64,000 nucleotides of DNA from contig CM018032.1 of NCBI GenBank assembly GCA_008638375.1, forward strand, positions 32,738,751-32,802,750, read 5' to 3'. A model generated the notes under the pieces. That model was not told the origin of the DNA. It made no database searches and saw only the letters and a program-made list of their open reading frames with translations. Position numbers and translations under genes: made by a program. Each line of letters opens with the position of its first letter. Position 1 is the first letter of the stretch. Shown piece by piece: positions 1 through 12,564 of this stretch. Source of the DNA: Nyssa sinensis (taxonomy: Eukaryota; Streptophyta; Magnoliopsida; Cornales; Nyssaceae).

Positions 1-617
1 AATCTTTCTAGCCATAGACTTCTTGGGATATAAACATAAAACCATTAAGTCCAACCTATCTACAAGGAAATCTCATGCATGAATTAAGCAAGACCAAAAC
101 TATGAGATTGCAAGTAAAAAGAAATATGGAATGCATTCAAGTGAGTAAGACTAAGTGAAGATATTGACAAAAAAAGTACACATGACATAGTCTCAATCAC
201 TTAAAATACATCTTAATTTAATTTTTGATTTCAAACAAAAAATGGGGTTACCATTAGCTATGAAAATGAAAGAAAAATGTTTTTCAATTTTTGGATTTAC
301 AAAGGTATGAAATGTACCTAACTATGAATTAAAACAAAAATCCAACAAAGGAAATCATAGATCTAGAATAGATGGCTAACATAAGGATCGTTTAGACTAT
401 GGAAAAATAACAACTTGTATTGAAGTGAAATATTTTCAACAAGAATAGGAACAAGAAGTGTCAAAGAAATTCATAGGGACACTATATAATAAGATTGATG
501 TGTAAGATCCCTAAATTGCTAATTTATCATTTATTCATCTAAGAGAGGTAATTTCTCTTCCCAATGAAAAAGCAAAATGAAAAATATGATTTTCACATTC
601 CTTCTCAAGACCCTTCA
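1..617. other. AT-rich flank, no gene recognised
   Basis: No reading frame of useful length and no motif I recognise. The segment ends at the TG of the 5' LTR of element A; the five bases before it are CTTCA, but the matching right-hand duplication cannot be found because the 3' LTR of A is truncated. It could be an older, unrecognised repeat. Confidence 0.5.
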
Positions 618-744
618 TGTAATATCCCGACCCGGGATACGTCACGTATATCGAGGTAAGTCGGTTAAATAGTGTAACTTAAACAGTAAGATATGTATAT
701 CATGGTATTTCATGGAAATGTATGACTGGAAACTGTAAATGATG

Positions 745-840
745 GAAATGAATAGCCAAGGCTGGGTAACACCCGAGCACCCCAGAACATTGCATCGTAA
801 TGCGTGCATGCACGTATTCCCATGCATGCATACGTGAACA
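745..840 (+). promoter_or_regulatory. Conserved upstream LTR block rich in CATGCATG (RY-like) motifs
   Basis: The block runs from GGGTAACACCCGAGCACC to paired palindromes, GTGCATGCAC and CATGCATGCAT. The same block is at 26258-26330 in the 3' LTR, in reverse at about 15615-15695 (S1) and 39870-39950 (E), and in weaker form at 31290-31370 (S3). CATGCA is the core bound by plant B3 regulators of the ABI3/FUS3/LEC2 group (established knowledge). That these copies bind such factors is inference. Confidence 0.4.
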
Positions 841-1865
841 TAAGTGATTAGCCCGATCAAAATGAATGTATGTATAAATGATTAAAAATGGATTTATACC
901 CCTACACATGAATGTTTATACATGTATAAAAACATGTATTTGATGTGTATATATTTATATATATATATATAACATAATGTATTATACATGTATTTATGTA
1001 TATATGTATCTGTGTAATAATAAAAAGGAAAAGAAAAGAAGAAAAGGGAAACTGCCCTTGGGCAGTGTATAGGTGCAGTGTATGTGGGTGTGTGTGTGTG
1101 TCTCGGTTGGTTGAAGTGTGTGTGTGTGATGTGTATAATATAATATATGTATATATGTGTGCATCACAAGCCTCCTAAGCCATAAATGCAAAGCTGCATT
1201 TGGCAGTGAGAATATCAGACCCTAAGTCAAGAAAATGGGCCACAGTTTTTAAAATGGATTTTTGGGTTGTTTGGTTACATGGATAGGAAATGTTGGAATT
1301 GGGTTTGGGCTTATTCCAACCACGGATAGCATAGGAGAACTGGTTATCTTGTTCCGGTTCTCAGGATTTGACTGAACCGTTTGGTTCAGTTAGGGGGCAG
1401 ACCGGTTTAGGGTTTCTGGTTCTGAACCAACTGGTTCAGACCGCAGCTTTTGGAATTTATGAACCGGCCCCAAATGTTTTGAGAAATCTCACTAAGGCCC
1501 AAACAAGAAAATTAATAAAATATTAATTTTTACAAAAATGCCCCTATTTCAAATATGGATCAAACAAAGTCCAAACGATGCAAATGAATAGTCAAAATTT
1601 ATTATCTCGGACATTCTGAGTCCAATGGTGGGGTCCATTTTATGAGACGGGACCCCGAAGGATAAAATAACGTAAAAGTGCTAAATGACTATTTTGCCCT
1701 TTTTAGTACAAAAGTCCAAATGGAATTCCGCGAAAACCTAAACCGACTTTCTTTGGCATTTCGGACTCAATGGTCAAGTCTAAATTTGTATTTGAGATAC
1801 TTATGATAGAAAGGCATAAAATTTGATGAATAGCATTATTCTAAAACGTATTCACTGATATATAG

Positions 1866-1921
1866 GGAACTCGAAAGGCAAGGGTACACTCACGGATTCC
1901 TAATTTAGAATCACGATAGAG
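1866..1921 (+). other. Putative LTR leader microexon (A, 5' LTR)
   Basis: Preceded by ATATAG and followed by GTAAGTGG, a consensus donor. The segment begins GGAACTCGAAAGGCAAGGG and is homologous to segments of 54 to 59 nt in other LTRs here. The putative downstream acceptor is TTTCAG at 2837-2842. Confidence 0.4.
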
Positions 1922-2338
1922 GTAAGTGGATCACTCTCTCTTACATGTGGTGTTTCCACAAGCCAAGTTTATTTTTTTACTGCCAAACTCGTACTCTTGA
2001 ATGTATTGATATCCTTGTGTTCCACAATTCGATATTTTCTATCTTGTGGACATTTGATTGACTGATGTATCATTGTTATCATGTTTCACTATGCCTTGAA
2101 AGTACACATGTTATTGCTATCCACAATGTGATATTGTTCTATCTTGTGGACATTGATTGACTGTTATATCATTGTTATCATGTTGAACCATGCCTTGAAA
2201 GGCCTACTGTTGTATCCTTATTGAATGAATGATATTCCATTTTTATATTCTATGGAATGACTTATGATCATAACATGTTTATGGACACGGGAGTTGTGCT
2301 CAGTCACAACACCCATCTGATGCTATCTGATTGACTGG

Positions 2339-2366
2339 GACCTACGGGTCAAGTCCGTGAACGGAC
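2339..2366 (+). other. Pair of conserved hairpins in LTR (UACG tetraloop and TGAA loop)
   Basis: 2339-2350 is GACC-TACG-GGTC, a stem closed by C-G around a UNCG-class loop. 2353-2366 is GTCCG-TGAA-CGGAC. The D LTR has the counterparts GACC-TTCG-GGTC and GTCCA-TGAA-TGGAC, the latter with a compensated base pair. They lie between the microexon and the late acceptor. Confidence 0.45.
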
Positions 2367-3204
2367 AAATGGCAATTCACTGGAATTCACTGGGGGGTAT
2401 GCCGAGCCCCAAAAGATCGAGGGTCTGCCGAGCCCTGACACAGAATAACAGCATCTTTTATGACTGATAGAACTTGATTGTTGAATGGTATTATTCCTTA
2501 TGATTCTTCAAGTCTCGAGGGACTTGCATTGATTGATTTGATTGTGATCGGTTCATTGTGGCAGTACTTCATTGTTGTCATATTATCATTGGATTTCTTC
2601 ATATCGTTATTACACCCAATACTTCTGATTGTGTGTTGTGATTACTGTTCATTGGCCCTCGTGGCAATTGTTTCCATTGGCCCTCGTGGCAATTGTTTTC
2701 ATTGGCTATTACAGCATCTTATTCTTATGATTGGCTATCATAATGTTATTCATGGATTCATTGATCATCGATACTAGTGTTGGAGATTTGCATTTACTTA
2801 CTGAGCTTTGTAGCTCATTCCACCCCACTTACCCCATTTCAGGTAATGACGCTGCGAGACCCCAGTAGGAGTCTGAGAGCGTAGGGGGACATTTTGAAGT
2901 ACTGTACCAGTCTATGTTAGTTCTCTCATGTATTCACCACCCCCGGGTGCTGGTTACGTTTAGTTCTCATTTTGTCTTATGTAGAACTATGTCATGTATT
3001 TAATAGACTTCCGCTGTTTAATTTATTTAAAAGACTTCCTCTGGATTACTGTAATTGATAAAGACTTCCACTGTTCATTGTTTAAAATTTTTAGTACATT
3101 GCATATTAGTACTATGATACAGGAATGGAAAAAGTAGGGACGGCCTTCGAGTCGGCCCCGCGACACGAGATCCGCAATAGGGTGGGTTTCGGGTCGTGAC
3201 AGCT

Positions 3205-3216
3205 TGGTATCAGAGC
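3205..3216 (+). other. Primer binding site of element A (initiator Met tRNA)
   Basis: TGGTATCAGAGC, complementary to the 3' end of plant initiator-Met tRNA, starts a few bases after the LTR end at 3201. This fixes the orientation and the LTR boundary. Confidence 0.92.
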
Positions 3217-3309
3217 TTTAGGTTCGATTGTGAGTCATGGGAGATAGGACTAGAGTTAAGACTGTTAGATATGACTGACATTTTATATTTTACAATCATG
3301 GACAATTTG

Positions 3310-3400
3310 TCTTATACATTGACTGGTCATCTCATTGGTTATCTCACTGGTTATCTCATTGGTTATCTCACTGGTTATCTCATTGGTTATCTTCATTGGT
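3310..3400 (+). repeat. 12-bp tandem repeat in gag leader
   Basis: Alternating units GGTTATCTCATT and GGTTATCTCACT, about seven copies, just upstream of the gag start. The reading frame through it (repeated IGYLTGYL) is a by-product of the repeat. Element E keeps a shorter version at the equivalent place (about 41915-41950). Confidence 0.8.
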
Positions 3401-3413
3401 TCTACTCACAGTC

Positions 3414-3806
3414 ATGGTTAACACGAGGCAAGGTCCGTCACCTATGGATCGTTTAGAACAATTGGAAAGATTGATGCAGACTGTCATTGAAAGTCTACCA
3501 CGGATTCAGGCTAGTGCTAGCCAACCAGCACAGCCCGTACCACAGGAGCAGCCTGTCAACGCAGGCGGCAACATCGGGAATCGTCAAGGCAATGAACGGG
3601 ATGCAGCATACCAATACGAACGATTCTAGAAAATGAAACCCCCGACGTTTGACCGTACAAATGGGGCCACGGCGGCCGAAGAATGGATGTTAGAAATGAA
3701 CAGGGTTTTCGATATCCTAAATTGTACTGACGTCCAGAAGGTGGCTTATGCCACGTATATGCTTAAAGGAATGGCACATAAGTGGTGGATAAATGAGAAG
3801 GCAAGG
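3414..3806 (+). pseudogene. gag: gag, N-terminal part (element A)
   Basis: Structural polyprotein of the retrotransposon, forming the cytoplasmic particle. I start it at 3414 (MVNTRQG), because this start is conserved in element E and is followed by an acidic/leucine segment likely to form a coiled coil (MDRLEQLERLMQTVIESL). A TAG at 3627-3629 replaces a likely Gln codon just before KMKPPTFD, the start of the retrotransposon gag domain. The frame runs on to KWW and is cut at 3806 by element B, whose duplication CAAGG occupies 3802-3806. It continues in frame from 18145. Confidence 0.85.
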
Positions 3807-6800
3807 TGTAATATCCCGACCCGGGATATGACACTTATATCGAGGTAAATCCGGGTTGGATCGAGCCATGATATGTGACCTTCAGCTGTAAGTCAAATTA
3901 TGACGTAAATAAGTTTCAAATTTAAATTGAATTATTAGGTTGTCAAAATATTAGAATAACAATCATAAGCTAAGAAAAATTTTAAAATGGGCGAGCGACA
4001 GTCAACTGTCCAATAGAACACGCCAATCGAGAAATAATCAAACGATTCGATTCCAAAACCGAGACGAGGAAACTGAAGAATGTGGTATAAAGAAAAAAGA
4101 AATAAAATAAGAATACTAATATAAATAAATAAATGAAAATATACCGATATGCATATATATATCAGTATATATATATATATGTGCAGCCGTGTGAGGTATA
4201 GTGTGGTGTGAGTGTGTCTTATATACATTATATGTTATATATATTGAGTGGACCAGTTGAAACAGGTAAAACAAAAAGGAATGAAAGGTGAAGGCTGCAT
4301 GGCAGCCATGTGTGTGCGTGTGTTACCAGGTGGCAAACCACCAACCTTGAGGGCTGTCAAGGAAAAGAGTAAATAGAGAAAAGAGAGTGAATAGAGTGGT
4401 GTCGTGTGTGAAACCATGTGAGCACACGGTTTATGTGAAGCAAGAAATTGAGAGGAAAAGATAGAAATGGTGGGAGGTAGTGGATTGAGAAATGACAGAA
4501 GCAGGTTACGTGTACAGAAAGAGAATTAGATCAATAACAAATTTATCTGAGTATATATTTTATATATGTTGTTGTGGCGGTGGAACAGTTGGGAAAAGGC
4601 AACATGTACTGTATATATGTGCATGTATTATATAGTGTGGCAATATAGAAGAGGGACACATGGGCATATATCTGTGTATGTGTAATGCATTGCAGAGGGG
4701 AAAAAAAAGGTCGGTGGCCTGTTGGTAAAAGCCGTTCCCTTCCTCCTGCTCTGTTTTCTTTTCTCTCTAAAATAAATCAAAGAAGAAGATTGTATGCTCA
4801 ACGGTTGTAATTGGGGATCAATCCATGGCATCTTTTGAAACGTCACGGGTCTGATTGGGTCCCTTATGATGGTGCAACAGATCTATATGTATATATGTGC
4901 CTGTGTGTTTAGCGGTGCACCAAACGGAAGGGGACAGTTGATGTTGGTCCGTGTGTGCAGCAGCAAAACGGGTAGAAGCAGCAGAGATGGTGAGGAGCCT
5001 TTGGGGCTTAATTTGATAATTTTGTGAAGCTGATTTAAGTTCCTGAGATAGATTACAACAGAAGCTGTTGTTGCAAAAACTTGTAGCAACAGTGGTAGAC
5101 AGCTCAAATTGGGATTAATTTGATGTTAAATGAAGCTGCATGTTATGGATAGAAGAAGCGGTAGAATTGGGAATGGATTGGAGGATCTGATGAGTTGCTA
5201 TACAGGGAGTGCAGCAGATCGGCATGCATATATGCATGGTAGTAGCGGTAGAGGCACTGAAGCGTCCTTAGAAGGAGAACAGACCAGTCGATGGTGGATT
5301 ACCCACTGTCCAGGCAGTGAGGGAGATTGATCCTTACTGATGGTGTAGCAGGCCTTAATAGTTGTTACAGTTCAGGCTGGCATCTTAGTTGGAGACTAAC
5401 TTTGTTCAATTGATAAAGTAGATTTTTCTACTGCAGCTCCTAAAATGAAAGATCGGAATGGGTTCTTGAAGTATTAAGGTATGAACTATTTCATTCTTGT
5501 CAGAATTTGGGTACAGTGAGGGTTAAGTCATTTTAATTTTAAATTTGAAAAACATATGACTTGTTTGGCAATAGGTGTAATAGATTGAGAAATTGGGATA
5601 AGATATTTCCGTTTTAAGTAACTAGTGAATTGTGAACAAGACTGTTTATAGAGTTTTAAATTAACTTTAAGTATTTACATTTCAGCAAAAAAATTAACTG
5701 GAATCACAAAATAGCTGACTTTTAATAATTCCGAATCAGTCGGCCTTTTAAGGATATTTACCAACCAGTCGACTATTTAAGACAAAGTTTAAATTAATTA
5801 TTTCTTTAATAATTCAAAGCAAAGTCCAAACGAGATAAATAAATAGTCAATTTTTATTATCTCAAACCTTTCGAACCCAATGGTGATGTCAGAATTATAA
5901 AAAGGAGTCCCGAGAATAAGAGACACGTAAAGTACAAAATGACAGTTTTGCCCTTTTCAATCCAGGAGTCCGATTTAAGATCCGTAAAAGCCTAAACCAC
6001 TTTTATTCGACGTTATAGACACAATAACGAAGTCTAAATTAGTAATTAAGATACCGATAGTCAAGATAATTATATTTGAATATAAAATATAAATCGGTTA
6101 CAGCTATAGACTGAATTCATTTCCAAATGACAGGCACGTCTAAAGATAAAGGAAAGGAAATAGCCTGAGTCCTAAGAATCAGTAAAAGGAGTAAGTAATC
6201 TCTGATCTCTGTATGTGCTACATTCCAAGCCAAGTCATAGCTCTTTCCATATACATTGCTTATTGTACTCCTTACACGGTCATCAGAATTTATAGAACCA
6301 CATCGATATTGTTCTATCATGTGGGAAGCATTTGATGATGTTCATACATATATCTTGATCATGATGGTATATTTGTATATTGAATTCTTGTTGTACATTC
6401 GTACCTAGGGCTGTAAAGGCTAGACAGTTATGTTCAATCATAGTTTCACTTTATTCTTCATGGATGATATTTAAGTGTCGGATTTGTGATCAATCACATT
6501 TCCATCTGATGCCAGTTAAGACCTTCGGGTCTAGATATGACCTTCGGGTCTAGACATAATTTACTTTGGATCCAGATATGATCTTCGGGTCTAGTTAGGA
6601 CCTTCGGGTCTAGATATGACCTTCGGGTCTAGTTAAGACTTTCGGGTCTAGTTAAGACCTTCGGGTCTAGATATGACCTTCGGGGTCTAGTTATGACCTT
6701 CGGGTCTAGCATCATGGCATCGCAAATTCGTTGCTATCAGTATCTTATATTGTTGATGTTATCGATATTTGTAACTTGAACATATTCATGTTTATGTGTG

Positions 6801-7410
6801 ACTTTGAAATTTCACAGCTTTTATTCAGCACATATGATTATATTTTCAGACAGATCTTCCTTGTTTATCTTTGAATTTCTTATCCTCTGATGATCATAGA
6901 TGAGTTCAGTATTTATGACTGGCTAGCATATCTGCATTTATCTTAATTCTTTCATGGATAGTGCCTCTATTCTTGTACACATGACAGAGCAAAAGAGAAT
7001 TACTTACTGAGCTTTAGTTAGCTCACCCCAAACTTACCACCCCTTTCAGGAAATGAAGATTGTAGAAGAGCCGCAGCAGTAGCAGTAGCAGTAGCAGCTA
7101 TCTAAATAACAGTGGACATACTTTTGAAGTTGCAGGGTGATGCTTAGTACAAATAGTCTTATAGCTCTCCCACGTTATCCACGTCCTGGAAAGATTAGTT
7201 GTATTAAGAATTTTATATTCCGCATTTTGAGAACACTTTATGTATAACATGCAACCTTACCTAAATATTTATTTAAGTCTTCCGCATATTTAGTTGTTGC
7301 ATGATAGTGACACTAATTGTGTAGCAAGATAAGAACCCTTGATTCGACACCCAATGTCGGATCGGGTGCACGGCTCGAGATCCGCATAGGGTGGGTCTCG
7401 GGTCGTGTCA
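3807..7410 (+). repeat. 5' LTR of element B (3604 bp)
   Basis: Begins TGTAATATCCCGACCCGGG and ends GGGTCGTGTCA, with the PBS directly after. It contains (TA)n tracts near 4160-4210 and a tandem array of CTTCGGG hairpins at 6514-6709. The motif ACTTACTGAGC, the pyrimidine-rich stretch and TTTCAG at 7044-7049 correspond to the late acceptor of other LTRs. A GTAAGT donor lies at 6191-6196; the start of the microexon is ambiguous here. Confidence 0.92.
6514..6709 (+). repeat. Tandem array of about nine UUCG-tetraloop hairpins
   Basis: Repeating unit of 18-20 bp, consensus GACCTTCGGGTCTAGATAT. Each unit folds as GACC-TTCG-GGTC, the C(UUCG)G class known for exceptional RNA hairpin stability. One unit has GATC, still paired by G-U wobble; one has GACT; one carries an extra G. 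The array repeats at 17238-17432 in the other LTR. Confidence 0.75.
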
Positions 7411-7413
7411 GAT

Positions 7414-7425
7414 TGGTATCAGAGC
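7414..7425 (+). other. Primer binding site of element B
   Basis: TGGTATCAGAGC three bases after the LTR end, matching initiator-Met tRNA as in elements A and E. Confidence 0.9.
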
Positions 7426-10319
7426 TTAGGTTAATGGTCTTTGGGGAAGACCAAGTCATGATTAAAGTTGATGTTTCTTGGGTGACTACGATTATCAAAT
7501 GAACGGTAATCCTCGGGAGGCCACAGTAGGCTTGTGAACGAAATTGATGACTTTGAGAAATCGAGGACTATATTATAACTTATGGTTAATGATTCTTTTG
7601 GGAAAACTCTTTCCAACACTGGATTTGAGGATTAGATTATTTAAATGATTAATTGATCATTGGCTTTTGGGGGACGATAATGTGTTTAAGTATTGAGGTT
7701 AACAGTCTCTGAGAAAGACTATATTATGATTGGGTTTGATGACTCGTGGACAATAAAGATGGTCAAACACATGGTGACATGATGAATTTGAGACTCCGAA
7801 TAACTTGGTGACATATCAGAAATATGAGGATTCTTGAGTGAATCATAAGTAGACCCTAACAGAGTAAAGACAAATAGAGCCTCGAGAGATAACTACTGAA
7901 TAGACGAGACTGTTAAAGATAACATTATAAATGTTATGATAATTCTTTTGGAGACTGCCGTATGATGAATGACTATTGGGGTGAAATTCAATGAATCATG
8001 TTGAACTAGATGATTGTACAACCTAACTGTGAATAATACTCCATCGAGTTAGCCGAGCTGCTTCAAAAGATAAATGATTGACGATTCTAAATGACTTTTG
8101 AGGACCAATAGGATCTAATGGTTAAAGAGGCTAAACTTGTAGCAAATGTCTAGAAAGATGTGTGGGGACACAATTAAGATATAAGAGGTACGTGATTCCT
8201 TGAGGTACTACGATAACGACTGTAATTGGGGAGAATATAAGAATGACTAAAACTGTGGTATTGGAAGAAGTTGTAAACTTCCATGATTACAAAAACCTTC
8301 ATTAATCGTGAAAAACTCTAGATACCAGAAGTGGTGATCTAATGACAAGATAACTAAATTGTTTAAATAATTCTAAAACATGACATGAAGTCCCAGAGTG
8401 GACAAGATTATGAATAGCAGTCCTTACAAATGTGTAAGTACCAGCATGATATTAAATCCTTGGTTACGGATAAGACTGATCATATGATAATGTGACTTTG
8501 AAGTCACGGAATGCATAAGGACTCCCCATACGGTTGAAAAGGTTATCTAGGAGAACAGATTTGTAAATTTGGGGATGTGATGAAAACCGAATATGATTGC
8601 TGAGTACGAAAAACTAAACACCCGAATAACCTTTTGAACAAAGGTAAGTAAAACCAAAATAATGGTTGTAAATTAGAGAGTCATGAGACTTCGAGAATTA
8701 AATAGTTCAAATGATTTAGAAGGCTCATGGTGAACCAAATATGATCTTACAGTTAAGAACCTCTATAAACATACGAAGAATTGTTAACTGGGGTAAAAGA
8801 CTGCTCGAAGAAATTCTTAATAAGTCTGTTAAGACTTAAAGAAGAAACGAACAAAGTATAGTTGCCATACTAAATCCATAAAGGAATGGGGGAACGAAAA
8901 TCTATGGAAGGTTCAATCGTGAACAAAAGACCATCATAATTGATTCAACGTCCAAAGGAACATCCTGTTCCTCAGATGTGAACATATCCAACCTTTATCT
9001 GGTTGTAGTCAACATTCCACTGGCACTACAATCATCATTTAACCTTTCAGCCGACTTGGTAGGACGGTCCCTCTTGTTTTACCAGTCCAAACCCCAACCA
9101 CGTGAACTTTCAGTAGAAATCTCTCTTGTTGCAAATCATGCCGCCAAGTGCATGGGATAGAGTCCAAAGTGAAATTAGAAAATTAAAGACTCTATTCTTA
9201 AGTAAAGGTTAAAATACTTGAATGCAAAACCTAATGTATTCTAAATGATAAGAGGGGGTATTAGCTACACCGTTACTTTTATATTATTAGTACCAAAGAA
9301 ATTGATTGAAAAGTAAAGGTTTATGAATGGTAGAGATCCACGGGCATAACATAGAGAAACAGTCAAATGACTGTAAAAGATGACTTCGAGTGAGTTATGA
9401 AAGCATAATGAATCCATAGCAATATGTCCAAGGACTAAAGAAATAAGCATTGAAATGCTTAAGCCTAAAACCTCGAGGAAGTTAAAAGTCAAAACCTCGA
9501 CTTTCGAGATCACTAATAAATTAAACAAAAGAGTACAGAAATATGTGCAATGATTAGTGGAGTGGTTCCCAGACCATTGACCACATCAGAGCATTAAGAT
9601 GTGGATCGAGAACCACAGAGTACCTGAGCCATAAGTACTAAGTTCCACTTTTGGAGATTTGACGTAGCACTATGGAAGTCTTGATAATAGATGATAGATC
9701 TGAACTTCTAAGCCATCTAAGGACTGGGGATCGACATTTCATTGGAGTCATAAGGTAGTTTAAAGGGGGTAAGTCCATGGGAGTTAATAAAATTTATCAA
9801 TTTGCGTAATAAATTGATGACATACCAGAAATGTGAAAAGTCTTGAGTAAATAGATAGACCCTAAAAAGTTAAAGATAAAGAGAGTTTAGTAGATAACTA
9901 CTCAGCAAACAAGACTATTAGAAGCTAAAATTTTGAAATGTAGAGATCCTGAGAAAAGACTGAGATATCTGATAAACCTCAGTAACCTGAGTAGTAGATC
10001 CGACTCGAATAAAGAATGGCCCTCCATTAAGCTAAAGGAAAGTTTGTGATGAACAACCTGAGAACTTTTAGAGATTAATGTAACCTAAATGATGACAAGG
10101 AAACTGAAAGAGTAATGCATCATTATTTAGAAAGAATCGTGAAATAAAATGATATACGAAATTGTAGAACCCCTACCAGAATGCTTCCAAATGTAGAAGG
10201 AAGTAAAGATCTAGGAACAGTAAAGGTATTATGAACAATATTGAATTTAGAAAGCTTAAACCACCTGACTAAATCTTAAACAAGAATAGAAAACCCAATG
10301 GGAAGGATAAGTGTGATAA
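7426..10319 (+). other. Interior of element B, no coding sequence recognised
   Basis: About 2.9 kb without a long open frame. It is A/G-rich on this strand, with scattered short similarities to itself (for example recurrent GACTATATTAT and GACTTTTGAGG-like phrases), suggesting old, eroded internal repeats or decayed gag-pol. No PBS, LTR end or recognised domain inside. Confidence 0.5.
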
Positions 10320-11000
10320 CAGATGCCTTAGTCGATAGTCGCTAGAAAGTCTAGCTTATCCGATAGAGTTGCTACAGGAGCTGAATGGAAATCGAGATGG
10401 TTCTGCCTAGTTTAGGAGCACCGTGTGCCAATATCATAGTTAGTCCATCTGTTATGGACAGAATCAGAGTACCGCAGCGGAAGTGTGGTAGGCCCATAAC
10501 CCACAGGTCCCAAGATGCAGCATTGACCAAACCTTGTTAGGATGTTGAAGTAGGCAAGGTCTAGTAATTTGCTATCTGGGATGGAGTGTTGTATTACTAG
10601 GATCGAATTTATGTGCCAGACATACCAGAAACTAGAAAGGAGATTCTAGATGAGACACACCATTCAAGATTCGTCATACACCCAGGAAACACCAAAATGT
10701 ATCGTAATGGCAGAAATACTTACTGGTGGTCCAGGACATAGTTGAGTATATTGCACATCGTACAGTGTGCCAGTAAATTAAGGTTGAACACCAAGAGCCC
10801 GGAGGACTCTTGTAGCCGTTTCCAATATCAGAGTGGAAATGGAAGCGTATGACAACAGATTTTGTGTCACGATTGCCAACAAAACGTCAAAAGAAAGCAA
10901 CAGCATATGCGTTATTGTGGATAGATTCACCAACACAATACAGACTTTAGGGCGATTAGTTGAAGATTGCATCAAGGAGATAGTTTGACTCTATGAAAGA
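10320..11000 (+). pseudogene. Eroded RNase H end / integrase remnant of element B
   Basis: DNA aligns by eye with 20690-21190 and 25000-25090 of element A. Best block: 10611-10740 reads VPDIPETRKEILDE, then a His-containing HPGNTKMY and YWWS, the zinc-binding N-terminus of integrase. Upstream, MEIEMVLPS matches the spacer after RNase H in A. Downstream, the GWKWK-like and VDRF segments correspond to the start of the catalytic core but lie in shifted frames. Several stops and frameshifts; no function expected. Confidence 0.7.
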
Positions 11001-11075
11001 ACCATAGAAGAACTTGAAATTCACGCGGGAATTTGATATCCTCATGAGAAATTTAAGAAGTTAGAAAATTTATCT

Positions 11076-11125
11076 GATGTGACTGTAAAACTTGAATTGA
11101 TGTGACTGTAAAACTTGGTTCCTAG
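11076..11125 (+). repeat. Two copies of a 24-bp motif shared with element E
   Basis: Two copies of TGATGTGACTGTAAAACTTG lie near the 3' end of the interior. Element E carries about five copies of the reverse complement at 40228-40345, also close to its polypurine tract. Confidence 0.65.
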
Positions 11126-11237
11126 CAGGAAAGTTTGATCTAGTTAATGGAACATTTGTTCGAGCCATACCACGATTGTTAAAGACACCACGAAAACCCC
11201 GGAGTTAGAACGCTAAGTTTGAGGACTAACTTATTTT

Positions 11238-11251
11238 TAAGGGGGTAAGAA
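11238..11251 (+). other. Polypurine tract of element B
   Basis: AAGGGGGTAAGAA immediately before the 3' LTR, preceded by ACTTATTTTT. The same arrangement precedes the 3' LTR of A (26092-26109) and, reversed, that of E (40086-40105). This is the usual primer site for plus-strand DNA synthesis. Confidence 0.85.
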
Positions 11252-12564
11252 TGTAACATCCCGACCCGGGATATGACACTTATATCGAGGTAAACCCGGG
11301 TTGGATCGAGCCATGATATGTGACCTTCAGCTGTAAGTCAAATTATGACGTAAATAAGTTTCAAATTTAAATTGAATTATTAGGTTGTCAAAATATTAGA
11401 ATAACAATCATAAGCTAAGAAAAATTTTAAAATGGGCGAGCGACAGTCAACTGTCCAATAGAACACGCCAATCGATAAATAATCAAACGATTCGATTCCA
11501 AAACCGAGACGAGGAAACTGAAGAATGTGGTATAAAGAAAAAAGAAATAAAATAAGAATAATAATATAAATAAATAAACGAAAATATACCGATATGCATA
11601 TATATATATATCAGTATATATATATATGTGCAGCCGTGTGAGGTATAGTGTGGTGTGAGTGTGTCTTATATACATTATATGTTATATATATTGAGTGGAC
11701 CAGTTGAAACAGGTAAAACAAAAACGAATGAAAGGTGAAGGCTGCATGGCAGCCATGTGTGTGCGTGTGTTACCAGGTGGCAAACCACCAACCTTGAGGG
11801 CTGTCAAGGAAAAGAGTAAATAGAGAAAAGAGAGTGAATAGAGTGGTGTCGTGTGTGAAACCATGTGAGCACACGGTTTATGTGAAGCAAGAAATTGAGA
11901 GGAAAAGATAGAAATGGTGGGAGGCAGTGGATTGAGAAATGACAGAAGCAGGTTACGTGTACAGAAAGAGAATTAGATCAACAACAAATTTATCTGAGTA
12001 TATATTTTATATATGTTGTTGTGGCGGTGGAACAGTTAGGAAAAGGCAACATGTACTGTATATATGTGCATGTATTATATAGTGTGGCAATATAGAAGAG
12101 GGACACATGGGCATATATCTGTGTATGTGTAATGCATTGCAGAGGGGAAAAAAAAGGTCGGTGGCCTGTTGGTAAAAGCCTTTCCCTTCCTCCTGCTCTG
12201 TTTTCTTTTCTCTCTAAAATAAATCAAAGAAGAAGATTGTATGCTCAACGGTTGTAATTGGGGATCAATCCACGGCATCTTTTGAAACGTCACGGGTCTG
12301 ATTGGGTCTCTTATGATGGTGCAACAGATCTATATGTATATATGTGCCTGTGTGTTTAGCGGTGCACCAAATGGAAGGGGACAGTTGATGTTGGTCCGTG
12401 TGTGCAGCAACAAAACGGGTAGAAGCAGCAGAGATGGTGAGGAGCCTTTGGGGCTTAATTTGATAATTTTGTGAAGCTGATTTAAGTTCCTGAGATAGAT
12501 TACAACAGAAGCTGTTGTTGCAAAAACTTGTAGCAGCAGTGGTAGACAGCTCAAATTGGGATTA

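Larger units (their letters stand above)
618..3201 (+). repeat. 5' LTR of element A, with internal deletion
   Basis: Starts TGTAATATCC and ends GGGTCGTGACA, directly followed by the primer binding site. It aligns with the 3' LTR at 26110 except for about 808 bases (26736-27543 of the 3' copy) that are absent here, the join being at 1245/1246. The lost segment holds the GA-rich block, the TATA box and the first putative splice donor. A putative microexon lies at 1866-1921 and a TTTCAG acceptor at 2837-2842. The full family LTR would be about 3.4 kb. Confidence 0.9.

Noticed and set aside
6514..6709. CRISPR-like direct repeats
   Set aside because: Units are contiguous or nearly so, with no unique spacers of constant length, in a plant LTR.
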